Positions 53,782 through 62,931 of a stretch of 64,000 nucleotides of DNA are shown piece by piece. Source of the DNA: CBDAKK01 sp965196605 (lineage in GTDB: Bacteria; Spirochaetota; Spirochaetia; WTKD01; G963693115); NCBI GenBank assembly GCA_965196605.1, contig CBDAKK010000008.1, positions 62,001 through 126,000 of the forward strand. Direction: 5' to 3'. The position numbers were made by a program, and so were the translations under genes. Position 1 is the first letter of the stretch. Each line of letters starts with the position of its first letter. The notes under the pieces were generated by a model, which saw nothing but the letters and a program-made list of their open reading frames with translations, did no database searches and was not told the DNA's origin.

Positions 53782-54777
53782 ATGAACCAGAAAGGGTATA
53801 TAAGAGAGTTTTTAGAATATATCATAGCGCTTGCAGTTGCAGTACTCACATACTTTTTTTTTACGCTTAATGAAAATGTAGATGAGAGTAATTTTGTTAT
53901 ACCCCTTATATCGGAATTTAATAGTGATTTTGTTTCTTTGAAGCCTATTCCCCAAACTGTGCAAGTTATCGTAAAAGGCAATCCATCGTCTTTAAATAGA
54001 ATTGTGGAAAAGAACATGACTGCCGTTGTAGATTTTAGCGGAGCTACGCAAGCAGGGGAAATTCTTGTTCCAGTTGTTTTGCAACGTTCGGGTTCCTTTG
54101 CACAAATAGATAATGTAGAAGTGACTGTCTCTCCTATTGAGGTTAGAACAGAACTTGATAAGAAGGTTGGAAAAAATCTTCAAGTTCGTCCAGCGCTTGT
54201 AAATTCACTTCCTCGCGGATATACCTTTGAACGCTCAAAAGTTTTTCCGCAATCCGTGCGTGTTTTTGGTCCCCACTCGGTTTTAAATACTATTGATTAT
54301 ATAGCTACGTCTAACATAGATCTTTCTAATGTTACCGAAAATATTGTTATGAATGTTGCACTACAATCTCCAGATGCGCTCATTGAGTATACTGATACTA
54401 CGAGTGTGATGGTGAATATTGTTGTACAACAGTCTAATGTTGTGCGAGTTTTCACTGGGGTTGTCCCTCAAATGCGAAACTTGTCATCGGATTTAGTCGT
54501 AAGTCGACAGATTATGCCTGTGGCTGTTACCGTGCAGGGATCTTTGCTTGCTTTAGATGATGAGTATAGTCCTCGTGTTTTTATAGATGCGTATCGATAT
54601 AGGAATCCCGGAGTATATGAAGTGGAAATACAAATGAGCAATGTAGAAGGCGTTGATCTGGTATCATTAGAACCGAGCGCGTTTTTTATAGAATTGCGTG
54701 CGCGTACACAATATCCGGTGCCGAGTCTTGACCCACGAATACAACGTCAAAATAATTCTTCGTCGAGCAACAATTAA
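53782..54777 (+). CDS. cdaR: CdaA regulatory protein, YbbR-domain
   Basis: 331 aa. One N-terminal membrane anchor (about residues 10-30: IALAVAVLTYFFFTL) and then three YbbR-like beta domains outside the membrane, each beginning with a V-x-L-x-P/V strand, for example LKPIPQTVQVIVKG and LPRGYTFERSKVFPQSVRVFG. It binds and tunes CdaA in Firmicutes; the adjacency here supports the same partnership. The C-terminus ends in a short Asn/Ser tail. Confidence 0.9.
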   Translation: MNQKGYIREFLEYIIALAVAVLTYFFFTLNENVDESNFVIPLISEFNSDFVSLKPIPQTVQVIVKGNPSSLNRIVEKNMTAVVDFSGATQAGEILVPVVLQRSGSFAQIDNVEVTVSPIEVRTELDKKVGKNLQVRPALVNSLPRGYTFERSKVFPQSVRVFGPHSVLNTIDYIATSNIDLSNVTENIVMNVALQSPDALIEYTDTTSVMVNIVVQQSNVVRVFTGVVPQMRNLSSDLVVSRQIMPVAVTVQGSLLALDDEYSPRVFIDAYRYRNPGVYEVEIQMSNVEGVDLVSLEPSAFFIELRARTQYPVPSLDPRIQRQNNSSSSNN

Positions 54778-54854
54778 TGAGGTGTTTCACATATTGGGAA
54801 GTTTTTATTAATAGGTGTAGAACTCTAGCATAATGTGAGAAATATACTATATTT

Positions 54855-55268
54855 ATGATACAGGGTTTAGGTTGCGACATTTTGCGGATAGAGCGGCTAC
54901 GGAAGTGGTGCTTTTCTCCCGCATTGCTTACGAGAGTTTTTACCAGTGCTGAAATTGCGTTATTACCAAAGTTTTTTGGGCGCGTAAATACGCAGAGCGT
55001 TTCTAACGCTGTGTTGCACCGTGCGTGTGAACAACTTGGGGGAATGTTTAGCGCAAAGGAAGCGTATAAAAAAGCCGTTGGAACTAAGTATGCCAACATT
55101 GTGTATATGAAGGATATTGTGGTAGAAAAGAATACAAATGGTGCTCCTTGCCTAAAGCTTGGAGGTAGTGCTGCGCGCGCGCTTGCTGCGTGCTCTGCGC
55201 AGTATTCGCTTGTTTCTATTTCTCATGAGAAGGAATATGTAATAGCAACGGTAATAATAGGATCATAA
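54855..55268 (+). CDS. acpS: Holo-[acyl-carrier-protein] synthase
   Basis: Transfers 4'-phosphopantetheine from CoA to the ACP serine; 137 aa. Mg ligands are in MIQGLGCDILRIERL (Asp8) and GMFSAKEAYKKAVG (Glu of the KEA motif), with SISHEKEYVIAT at the end. No Shine-Dalgarno; TATACT lies six bases before the ATG, suggesting a leaderless transcript. Length is normal. Confidence 0.92.
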   Translation: MIQGLGCDILRIERLRKWCFSPALLTRVFTSAEIALLPKFFGRVNTQSVSNAVLHRACEQLGGMFSAKEAYKKAVGTKYANIVYMKDIVVEKNTNGAPCLKLGGSAARALAACSAQYSLVSISHEKEYVIATVIIGS

Positions 55269-55278
55269 TGAGGAATTT

Positions 55279-56163
55279 ATGCTTGATGAAGATATAAAAG
55301 GATCGGAGAATATCAGTGAGTCTATGACATTTTTTATGTCTAAGGGTATGCCATGCCCCGTATGTAACCACGATGTGTACCCTGAAGAACTTCGGCAAGG
55401 GCGTTCGCGCATTAACGCTGGCGAATTACGAGATGATTTATTTCGCAATTATATTCCCGACAAAGATTCTGGAGAAGTCTTTCCTTTTTTATATTCGGTT
55501 GGAGTATGTTCCCAGTGTCTTTTTGCGGGGTTTTGGAATGACTTCAAAAAAATTCATAAAAAAAACGTAGCAGCTTTGGCTACTTCAGAAGCGAAGAATG
55601 ACAGAATAAATGCTTTAGGGCTTTTATATAAGAAAATACCGGATTTTACGGCAAGGAAAAGTTTACTTAATGGGTTTGCTGCATATGTTTTAGCCTTGGA
55701 GACTTATGAAAAATTTCGAGAAAACGATGCGCCGAATATACGACAAGCAATTTGTTCTTTGCGTCTTGCGTGGCTTGCGAGAATTTTGTTGGAACATGGA
55801 TATGGGGAAGAGTGCAAAAATTTTATAAAGATGTTTTATAAAAAAGCGCTGTTTTTTTATACGCAGGCAATTCAAAGGGATACGAGTGGATATGAGCCTC
55901 TGCATGTGGTTACGTTTTTAGGACCAGATGTGGATAAAGACTACGGCTATGATGGCGTTGTATATATGAGAGCGTGGTTGGAACTCCACTATGGAGATAA
56001 AACTTGCGCACTTGAGCGTCAAAATATGCTTAATACACTTCGCAACAGTTTGAGTAAGGTCTTTGGCTTTGGGCGTTCATCTAAAGAAAAGCCGTCCGTA
56101 CTACTAAACACTGCGAGAAAAACTTTTGAAGCGGTAGAAGCCGAAATAGCTGAACTCATGTAA
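55279..56163 (+). CDS. DUF2225-family protein, predicted zinc-binding
   Basis: 294 aa. An N-terminal zinc ribbon with CPVC (about residue 30) and CSQC (about 78), RDDLFRNY between them, then an all-helical TPR-like body (AICSLRLAWLARILLEHG; YKKALFFYTQAIQR). The family occurs widely in spirochaetes and Firmicutes but has no assigned activity. Starts 10 bases after acpS with GAGGAA upstream. Confidence 0.85.
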   Translation: MLDEDIKGSENISESMTFFMSKGMPCPVCNHDVYPEELRQGRSRINAGELRDDLFRNYIPDKDSGEVFPFLYSVGVCSQCLFAGFWNDFKKIHKKNVAALATSEAKNDRINALGLLYKKIPDFTARKSLLNGFAAYVLALETYEKFRENDAPNIRQAICSLRLAWLARILLEHGYGEECKNFIKMFYKKALFFYTQAIQRDTSGYEPLHVVTFLGPDVDKDYGYDGVVYMRAWLELHYGDKTCALERQNMLNTLRNSLSKVFGFGRSSKEKPSVLLNTARKTFEAVEAEIAELM

Positions 56164-56171
56164 TAATCAAT

Positions 56172-57038
56172 GTGAAACATGGAGCTGTGTATGTGATGAT
56201 GGAAGCGAGTCAAGAACGCATAGTTTTGTGTTTACACTATGATGGCACGCATTTTTATGGCTTTCAAGTGCAGGCTGCGCGGCGCACGGTACAAGGCGAA
56301 CTAGAGGCAGCGCTTCATGCTGTGTACGCGTCCCCAATACGTGTGCATCCTTCCGGGAGAACAGACACGGGCGTTCACGCCCTGCGTCAGTATGTGCATT
56401 TTTCACAGCCTGCTTTGCATAAGCGCCGCATTCCACCAAACAAGCTTCTCCATGCTTTAAACGCCCTACTGCCACCCGATGTGCGCGTGGAATATTCGCG
56501 TGCCGTGCCCCATGGTTTTCATGCTCGATACAGCGCCGAAAGCAGAACGTACTGCTACTTTATGCGCGCATCAAACACGTCTTTTGCACCGTGGCGCGGC
56601 GTTTTTGCATGCGTTTCACCACACACGCAGTGGAATGTGTGGATGCGTGATGCACAAGAATTTGTTGGAAGCTGGGATTTTGCTCACTTTTGTAGAGGCG
56701 CACAAGTCCTACACAAACAAGGCAAAAGCACAGTGCGCATCATTACGCGCGTTTCACTGGTAAAGGAAGGTGAGGTGATAAAGTTTTTCATAGAGGCGCA
56801 AGGCTTTTTGTGGAACATGGTACGCACCATAGTGGGCATGCTGATGCACCGTGCGCGTCTGAGTACACAGGCGTATGAGCAGTTGCCGAGCGTGAGTTCC
56901 ATATTACAGTCTGAACGCAGACCTCCATGCAGCATAATGGGGCGCGTAGCGCCTGCGCACGGCTTGTACTTGTACGATGTCAAGTATAATGATAGCTATG
57001 CATTGCCGCATAAACCCGTGCCACCTTCAGAATATTAA
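56172..57038 (+). CDS. truA: tRNA pseudouridine synthase A
   Basis: Makes pseudouridine at positions 38-40 of tRNA anticodon arms; 288 aa from the outermost GTG. The true start is probably the GTG at 56193 or ATG at 56196, with GGAG at 56181. Catalytic Asp in SGRTDTGVHALRQ, then CYFMRASNTS and the C-terminal EAQGFLWNMVRTIVGML are diagnostic. Nine bases after the DUF2225 gene. Confidence 0.92.
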   Translation: MKHGAVYVMMEASQERIVLCLHYDGTHFYGFQVQAARRTVQGELEAALHAVYASPIRVHPSGRTDTGVHALRQYVHFSQPALHKRRIPPNKLLHALNALLPPDVRVEYSRAVPHGFHARYSAESRTYCYFMRASNTSFAPWRGVFACVSPHTQWNVWMRDAQEFVGSWDFAHFCRGAQVLHKQGKSTVRIITRVSLVKEGEVIKFFIEAQGFLWNMVRTIVGMLMHRARLSTQAYEQLPSVSSILQSERRPPCSIMGRVAPAHGLYLYDVKYNDSYALPHKPVPPSEY

Positions 57039-57048
57039 GTAAGCTCAT

Positions 57049-57807
57049 ATGCAAAAAGAAACTCCTACACCTCGCATGCCTGCAGCGCGTAGCAAAGCGT
57101 ACCGCAAACTTTTACATGAGGCAACACAAAGCATAAAATATGACTTTGTTCTCATGCATAGCACAAATGCTGACGAAGAAGCACCCCAGGTCATAGGCGG
57201 CGCATCTGCAGATTTGGGGGCTCCTGACTCTTTGCGCACCATAGAAGATGCCGTACAAGTCTGCCGTCTTTGCAAGCTTTCTCAAACGCGCACACGCCCT
57301 GTAGCTGGTGAAGGCGTTGAAAAACCGCTAGTCATGGTTATAGGAGAAGCTCCGGGCGCGCAGGAAGACAAGGCAGGGCGCCCCTTTGTTGGACCTGCGG
57401 GGCAGTACTTAGACAAGTGGCTGCATTCCATAAGCTTGTCGCGTACCGAGAATGTTTTCATAACCAACACGGTAAAATGTAGGCCTCCAAATAACCGGGA
57501 CCCCGAAGCAGAAGAGTACGCCGCGTGCAATGCCTACCTCATGAGGCAAGTCTTGCTATTAGAGCCGCAGTGCATACTTGCGCTTGGCAGAATTGCCGCG
57601 CGTCTCCTTATAGGCAAAGACGAGAGAGACTCTCTTGCCTCCATGCGAAGAAGTGTGCACTCCTATGGCAACATTCCCGTGTTTGTGACCTACCACCCCA
57701 GTGCGGTGTTGCGCAATGACTCACTGCGCCGCCCGGTGTGGGAAGACTTGCAAGGATTAAAACGCTACCTCGATGAACAAACGGGTACTGGCACTGCGCG
57801 TGCATAA
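57049..57807 (+). CDS. Uracil-DNA glycosylase, family 4
   Basis: Iron-sulfur DNA repair enzyme removing uracil from DNA; 252 aa. Cluster ligands CRLC (about residue 66), KCRPPNNRDP and PQCILALG give the four cysteines. Catalytic loop GEAPGAQEDKAGRPFVGPAG and the DNA loop TYHPSAVLRN are present. The first 60 residues form an extension of low conservation. Neighbours truA and priA lie 10 and 11 bases away, so this is part of a tRNA/DNA maintenance operon. Confidence 0.92.
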   Translation: MQKETPTPRMPAARSKAYRKLLHEATQSIKYDFVLMHSTNADEEAPQVIGGASADLGAPDSLRTIEDAVQVCRLCKLSQTRTRPVAGEGVEKPLVMVIGEAPGAQEDKAGRPFVGPAGQYLDKWLHSISLSRTENVFITNTVKCRPPNNRDPEAEEYAACNAYLMRQVLLLEPQCILALGRIAARLLIGKDERDSLASMRRSVHSYGNIPVFVTYHPSAVLRNDSLRRPVWEDLQGLKRYLDEQTGTGTARA

Positions 57808-57818
57808 AAGTCTCTAGT

Positions 57819-59840
57819 ATGCCATATTATCAGCTTGCATTTAATAAGCCCCTTACTCCCCTTTACACCTACCAACATGATGAAATACTGCCGCCGCTTA
57901 TTAGAGTAGAAGCACCTTTGGGACCCCGCACCTACCCTGCGCTGCTCATTTGTGCTAGTGAAAAAAAAGACACAGCGGCGCTTTTTGACAAAGGCATTGC
58001 AATTAAACACATAAGGCGCATAGTCGATAAAACGCCACTGATAACACATGAGCAATACAAGCTTGCATTGTGGATGAGCGAATATTACCTCGCCTCTTTA
58101 GGCGAATGTTTGTTTACCATGCTCCCCTCCGCGCGGCGCGAAAAACACCATGAGCTTTCTCAAGCCGCAGTAAGCCACTTTACAGAAACCGCGGCCGCGC
58201 TTAGCCCCGCGCAGCAAGATTGTGTACGCGCCATTGTAGGTGAAAAAGATGCCGCAGCTCATGCAGAAACAAACACCCTGTACCTCTACGGACCTACGGG
58301 CAGTGGAAAAACGGAAGTGTTTTTGCAAGCGGCCCATAAAGTGTTGCAACGAGGAAAACAGGTACTCTACCTTGTGCCCGAAATATCGCTTGTGAATCAA
58401 ACTTATCCCGTCATGTGCAAGCGCTTTGACCCCTCCCTTATAGCCGTGTTGCACTCTGCGCTCACGCCCTCGCAGCGCCTTAGAGAGTGGAAACGCATTA
58501 TGAATGGAGAGGCACGCGTAATATTGGGAGTGCGTAGCGCGGTGTTTGCGCCCGCTCAAAAACTTGCGCTCATCATAATAGATGAAGAACACGACACTGC
58601 ATACAAGTCAGACAAAACCCCGCGCTACCATGTGCGGCAAATAGCCATGAAGCGCTCCCTGATAACGGGCGCGCGACTTGTCATGGGTTCGGCGACACCA
58701 TCTCTTGAAAGCTGGAACTACATGCACAGCAGGCGTTGCACTGCCTTGCACTTAAGCCGCAGAGTCTCAGGTGGACAGGAGTCACAGGTGGAGTTGGTCT
58801 CTTTGCAAAACGTTGCGGGCATTATTTCACCCACGCTACAAGCCCACATGAGCCGCACGCTTGAAGCAGGCTTTCAAGTGCTACTGCTCATTAACAGACG
58901 TGGATTCTCGCGCCTCTTTTTGTGCGTGCACTGTGGACATGCCCTTTCTTGCCCGCAGTGTTCAGTGCCATTGGTGCTACACAAAAAAAACAATACCAAC
59001 ACTTTGCAGTGCCATCACTGTGGCTACAATGCCGTAGCGCCCACCACATGCCCCGAGTGCGGCTACACGTCTTTAAGCATACGCGGTTGGGGCACGCAGC
59101 GTGTGGAGACGGAAGTACAGAGGCTGTTCCCACATCATAGTGTTGCGCGCTTTGACTCAGACATAGCCTCAAATCGCGAAGAAGCGGCGCGCGTGGTCGC
59201 CTCTTTTTACACCGGTGAAACTTCCATATTGGTAGGTACGCAAATAATGGCAAAGGGCATTAACATTCCGCGCTTACAGCTTGTGGGCGTGCTTTGTGCA
59301 GACAACGTCTTTTCATTGCCCGACTTTCGTTCTTCAGAGCGCGCCATGAGTTTGCTGACGCAAGTGGCAGGCAGGGCAGGACGTTTTTTCAAAGGCGGAA
59401 AAGTTGTCATTCAAACCTACATGAAAGAGCACCCCCTTCTACAAGCCATGCTTGAAGGTTCTCAAACTGCGTTTTATGAGAGAGAGCTTGAGCGGCGCAA
59501 GACCTTTGCCCTGCCTCCATTTGCCCGCATAGTTCGGCTTGTCTTTCGCGGCAAAAGCGAGGAACACGTAATGCAGTGCGCAGAGGTTTTTGCACAGAAG
59601 GTGCAAGAGTATAAGCGCACCAATGCGACATACCGCGCGTGTAGCGTTTTAGGTCCTGCCGAATGTGCACTTGCAAAAATAGCGGGGAATTACCGCGCAC
59701 ACATCCTACTCAGTGCAGCAAAACAAAGCATGCTCATTGCGTTGTTGCGTGAACTTTTTGTACACGCAGGCTTACAAGCCCACGCACGCGCCAAACGCGT
59801 GTATATAGAAATAGACCCGGACGCGCAGTCCATGATGTAA
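57819..59840 (+). CDS. priA: Primosomal protein N' (replication restart helicase PriA)
   Basis: 3'-to-5' helicase that reloads the replisome at collapsed forks; 673 aa. N-terminal DNA-binding domain (1-100), Walker A GPTGSGKTE (158-166), DEEHD box (about 255), and eight zinc cysteines (CVHCGHALSCPQC; CHHCG; CPECG) around 370-420. VGTQIMAKG, QVAGRAGR and the C-terminal domain with YIEIDPDAQSMM complete the protein. All parts are present. Confidence 0.95.
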   Translation: MPYYQLAFNKPLTPLYTYQHDEILPPLIRVEAPLGPRTYPALLICASEKKDTAALFDKGIAIKHIRRIVDKTPLITHEQYKLALWMSEYYLASLGECLFTMLPSARREKHHELSQAAVSHFTETAAALSPAQQDCVRAIVGEKDAAAHAETNTLYLYGPTGSGKTEVFLQAAHKVLQRGKQVLYLVPEISLVNQTYPVMCKRFDPSLIAVLHSALTPSQRLREWKRIMNGEARVILGVRSAVFAPAQKLALIIIDEEHDTAYKSDKTPRYHVRQIAMKRSLITGARLVMGSATPSLESWNYMHSRRCTALHLSRRVSGGQESQVELVSLQNVAGIISPTLQAHMSRTLEAGFQVLLLINRRGFSRLFLCVHCGHALSCPQCSVPLVLHKKNNTNTLQCHHCGYNAVAPTTCPECGYTSLSIRGWGTQRVETEVQRLFPHHSVARFDSDIASNREEAARVVASFYTGETSILVGTQIMAKGINIPRLQLVGVLCADNVFSLPDFRSSERAMSLLTQVAGRAGRFFKGGKVVIQTYMKEHPLLQAMLEGSQTAFYERELERRKTFALPPFARIVRLVFRGKSEEHVMQCAEVFAQKVQEYKRTNATYRACSVLGPAECALAKIAGNYRAHILLSAAKQSMLIALLRELFVHAGLQAHARAKRVYIEIDPDAQSMM

Positions 59841-59987
59841 GCGGTTTTTTTCATAAGTCTAGCGCAACAATACGGCAAAGTGAGACCTTGTTAGTTCGCA
59901 TATTTGTTTTTTAAGCAATTATGGATCTAACGTAGCATAAGTCTTTGTTCATGCTTTTTGCCTTTGCATGGAATTTTTATTTCTCTA

Positions 59988-60016
59988 TTGAAACATTTAT
60001 GCAATGAATATATAAT
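59988..60016 (+). promoter_or_regulatory. Promoter of the RCC1 lipoprotein gene
   Basis: TTGAAA (59988-59993), 17-base spacer, TATAAT (60011-60016), 41 bases before the GTG start, with AAAGGGAGG as the ribosome site at 60041-60049. Confidence 0.65.
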
Positions 60017-60056
60017 TATATATGCGTATTTTGCTGTTTTAAAGGGAGGTTATTGA

Positions 60057-62867
60057 GTGAAACGTAGTGTTTTTTTTAACGTAATATGGTTTGTGCTCAT
60101 AACACTTAGTTGTGATCCTGAAAAAGTTATAACGGTAATAGATCTGTATCCTCCAAAAATAGAATATTTCTTGTTTAAAAAGAATACGGTGGATTTGAAG
60201 TGGACAATACAAAAGACGGAAGAAGAGATACTGGGATATAAGGTTTCGTACAAGGCTGTAGGAAGTGAGGAAAGCGGGCAGACTCTAGTCTCAGCGAGTG
60301 CGCTGAGCGATGGGTATGAGCTACCGGGATTGTTAGAGGGGCAGAAGTACCAAGTGAAAGTGCAGCCGGTGTATGGTAATTATTTTGGTGAGTGGTCAAA
60401 TGTTGTGGAAGGGGTAGTAGGTAAACCTGAAACGGTGAAGGGTTTTGCGCTTGTAAAAAACACACGGAATAAAAATTGGTTTTTGGAGCTTGAGTGGAAT
60501 AAAAACGAAATAAATGATCAGAAACGGCTTACTATAGCTAGCTATGATGTAACGTGTTTTGGTGAGGGCAGTAAGAATAAGCATGTGTTTAGTATTGCGG
60601 CGGGAGGACAGTCTAGCTATGAAGGCAGAACAGACTCAGCAAATTTGAAATTAGACCCCGGTAGGTACTTGTGCGAGGTGTTTGCGAGGACGAACACGGG
60701 GATAAAGAGCGATGGAGTGAGCGCAAGGGTTGAAGTAGCAAGGATAGAAGAGCCTGCTTTTAGTGCATTAAGCGTTGAGTGGGGTACAGTAATTAGCTTT
60801 CCAAGAAGCTATGAACATACATATACATTAGCAAGTAATACGAGTAGCGTTGTTACCTGTGAAGGATGTGGCAACAGCACAACTTCAGAAATAAAAATAA
60901 GCGCAACAGAGTTTGCGGCGGGGATAGTGGTGAATGTAGAGCGTGCGGGTTATAACAAAATAGTAAGAAGCAAAGAGATTACGTTTCTGAAGCAAGCGGG
61001 TCCAGTAATAAAGCCTGCCTTGAGTTCTACGGCGGTGGAATGGGGACCGAAAAATGATATTACATTTACGCTACAAAAAAACCATGAGTATGTGTTAAAG
61101 AATGGTAACAGTAGGGGAGCTACCTTGGCTTTTGATAGAACTAGCACACGCACACCTAATATTGGGAGAATTACTGCGACACAGGGAGTGAGGAACGTAG
61201 TAGTAGTCGCAACGTGGAAAGAGGACAATAAATACCTTGCAGCAAGAGTAGAGAGTGAGGCAATTGAGTTTAGAAAGCAAGTGGGGCCAGTAATACAACC
61301 AGTCTTAGGGCTTCAATCAGCAGAGTGGGGCACGCCGATTACCTTTGCGCTACAGGATGGCCATACGTATGAGCTGAACAATACTGATACCAAGATTGTG
61401 AAGTTGGACTTGGACAGAGGCAAAAAGCTTGGGACAATTACTGCAACACAAGGGGTTGAGAATCTAGTAGTGATAGCAATGTGTCCAGAGGACGAGAAAT
61501 ACATTGAGAAAAAAGCATACAGTAATAAAATTAGGTTTACCAAAAAGCCGCGTTTAGCAGCAACAATAAAGCCTGTCTTAAGTTCTCAATTAGAAGTGTG
61601 GGGAACAACGCCGATTACCTTTGCGGCAGAGCATGACCATGATTATAGCCTAGGCGGTAACAGTAATGGCGTTACCTTGAATTTTGATACCAATAGGAGA
61701 ACTGGGACAATTGCTGCGACACAGGTGGCGAAGAACGTAATAGTGGTAGCAACGCGGAGAGCGGACAACAAGTATTTTGCAGGAGCAAGTGAGAGTGCTA
61801 TGCTTGAATTTACAGAGAAGGTGCGCGTAGTTACAGCGGGAAGAGAATACACGGTAGGGATACAGGAAGATGGAACGCTGTGGAGCTGGGGGGCTAATTA
61901 TAGTGGTCAGCTTGGGCGTGGAGGAAAAACAGAAAGTCCGAAAGAGGTGAAAAAAAACACGAAGTGGAAGATGGTTGTAGCGGGAAGAGAATACACGGTA
62001 GCGATAAAGGCAGATGGAACGCTGTGGAGTTGGGGAGGTAATGGTTATGGTCAGCTTGGCTTGGGCCATACGAATGATAGGAAGACTCCTCAACAGGTTG
62101 GTAATGCGAAAAACTGGAAGGCGATTGCAGCGGGACAGGGACACACAGTAGCAATACAGGCGGATGGAACGCTGTGGAGCTGGGGAAGTAATGGATATGG
62201 TCAGCTTGGTTTGGGTGGTACTACGGATAGGAAGAGCCCTCAGCAGGTTGGTAATGGTACGAAATGGAAGTCGGTTGTAGCGGGGAGTGGGCACACGGTA
62301 GCGATAAAGGCAGATGGAACGCTGTGGAGCTGGGGAAGTAATGGATATGGTCAGCTTGGTTTGGGTGGTACTACGGATAGGAAGAGCCCTCAGCAGGTTG
62401 GTAATGGTACGAAGTGGAAGGCGATTGCAGCGGGACAGGGACACACAATAGCAATAAAGAAAGATGGAACGCTGTGGAGCTGGGGGAATAATCATGTTCA
62501 TCAGCTTGGACGTACGGTCAATAAAACGTATCCACAAGAAAAACCAGGAAAAGTGAAACATGGCACAAAGTGGAAAGAAGCTGCAGCAGATATCTTGCAC
62601 ACGGTAGGGATACAGGAGGATGGAACGCTGTGGAGCTGGGGGTCTAATTATATAGGTCAGCTTGGTTTAGGTTCTACTGTGAGTACGCAAAATACTCCTC
62701 GACAGGTTAGTAGTGATGTGTGGAAGGCAGTTACAACAGGTGGGTTTCACACAATAGCAATAAAGGAGGATGGAACATTGTGGAGTTGGGGGAATTATAA
62801 TGATGGTCAGCTTGGACGCACGGACAGAGTAAATACATACAATGAGCCGGGGCAGGTCAAGTTTTAA
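60057..62867 (+). CDS. Surface lipoprotein with Fn3, Ig-like repeats and a seven-unit RCC1 beta-propeller
   Basis: 936 aa, GTG start. Signal peptide with relaxed lipobox LITLSC (Cys19). Residues 30-240: two Fn3-like domains paralogous to those of the truncated gene at 6065. Residues about 240-590: four Ig-like repeats of 80-90 aa, each opening with a P-x-L-S-(x)-E-W-G phrase (IKPALSSTAVEWG, IQPVLGLQSAEWG, IKPVLSSQLEVWG). From about 595 to the end: seven RCC1 repeats of about 50 aa, each with GTLWSWG and GQLG, enough for one closed propeller. Two repeats are identical over at least 101 bases. Probably an exposed binding protein; ligand unknown. Confidence 0.88.
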   Translation: MKRSVFFNVIWFVLITLSCDPEKVITVIDLYPPKIEYFLFKKNTVDLKWTIQKTEEEILGYKVSYKAVGSEESGQTLVSASALSDGYELPGLLEGQKYQVKVQPVYGNYFGEWSNVVEGVVGKPETVKGFALVKNTRNKNWFLELEWNKNEINDQKRLTIASYDVTCFGEGSKNKHVFSIAAGGQSSYEGRTDSANLKLDPGRYLCEVFARTNTGIKSDGVSARVEVARIEEPAFSALSVEWGTVISFPRSYEHTYTLASNTSSVVTCEGCGNSTTSEIKISATEFAAGIVVNVERAGYNKIVRSKEITFLKQAGPVIKPALSSTAVEWGPKNDITFTLQKNHEYVLKNGNSRGATLAFDRTSTRTPNIGRITATQGVRNVVVVATWKEDNKYLAARVESEAIEFRKQVGPVIQPVLGLQSAEWGTPITFALQDGHTYELNNTDTKIVKLDLDRGKKLGTITATQGVENLVVIAMCPEDEKYIEKKAYSNKIRFTKKPRLAATIKPVLSSQLEVWGTTPITFAAEHDHDYSLGGNSNGVTLNFDTNRRTGTIAATQVAKNVIVVATRRADNKYFAGASESAMLEFTEKVRVVTAGREYTVGIQEDGTLWSWGANYSGQLGRGGKTESPKEVKKNTKWKMVVAGREYTVAIKADGTLWSWGGNGYGQLGLGHTNDRKTPQQVGNAKNWKAIAAGQGHTVAIQADGTLWSWGSNGYGQLGLGGTTDRKSPQQVGNGTKWKSVVAGSGHTVAIKADGTLWSWGSNGYGQLGLGGTTDRKSPQQVGNGTKWKAIAAGQGHTIAIKKDGTLWSWGNNHVHQLGRTVNKTYPQEKPGKVKHGTKWKEAAADILHTVGIQEDGTLWSWGSNYIGQLGLGSTVSTQNTPRQVSSDVWKAVTTGGFHTIAIKEDGTLWSWGNYNDGQLGRTDRVNTYNEPGQVKF
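61840..62860 (+). repeat. Seven RCC1-encoding direct repeats
   Basis: Period about 150 bases. Bases 62163-62263 and 62313-62413 are identical over at least 101 positions; the other units share the core gatggaacgctgtggag. Such identity permits slippage or recombination that would change the propeller by whole blades. Confidence 0.85.
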
Positions 62868-62931
62868 GGGCTGCTTGTATTAGGGTCAAGTGTGCCACAG
62901 GTGGTAAAAGCATGCGCAGATGCGCACACTA

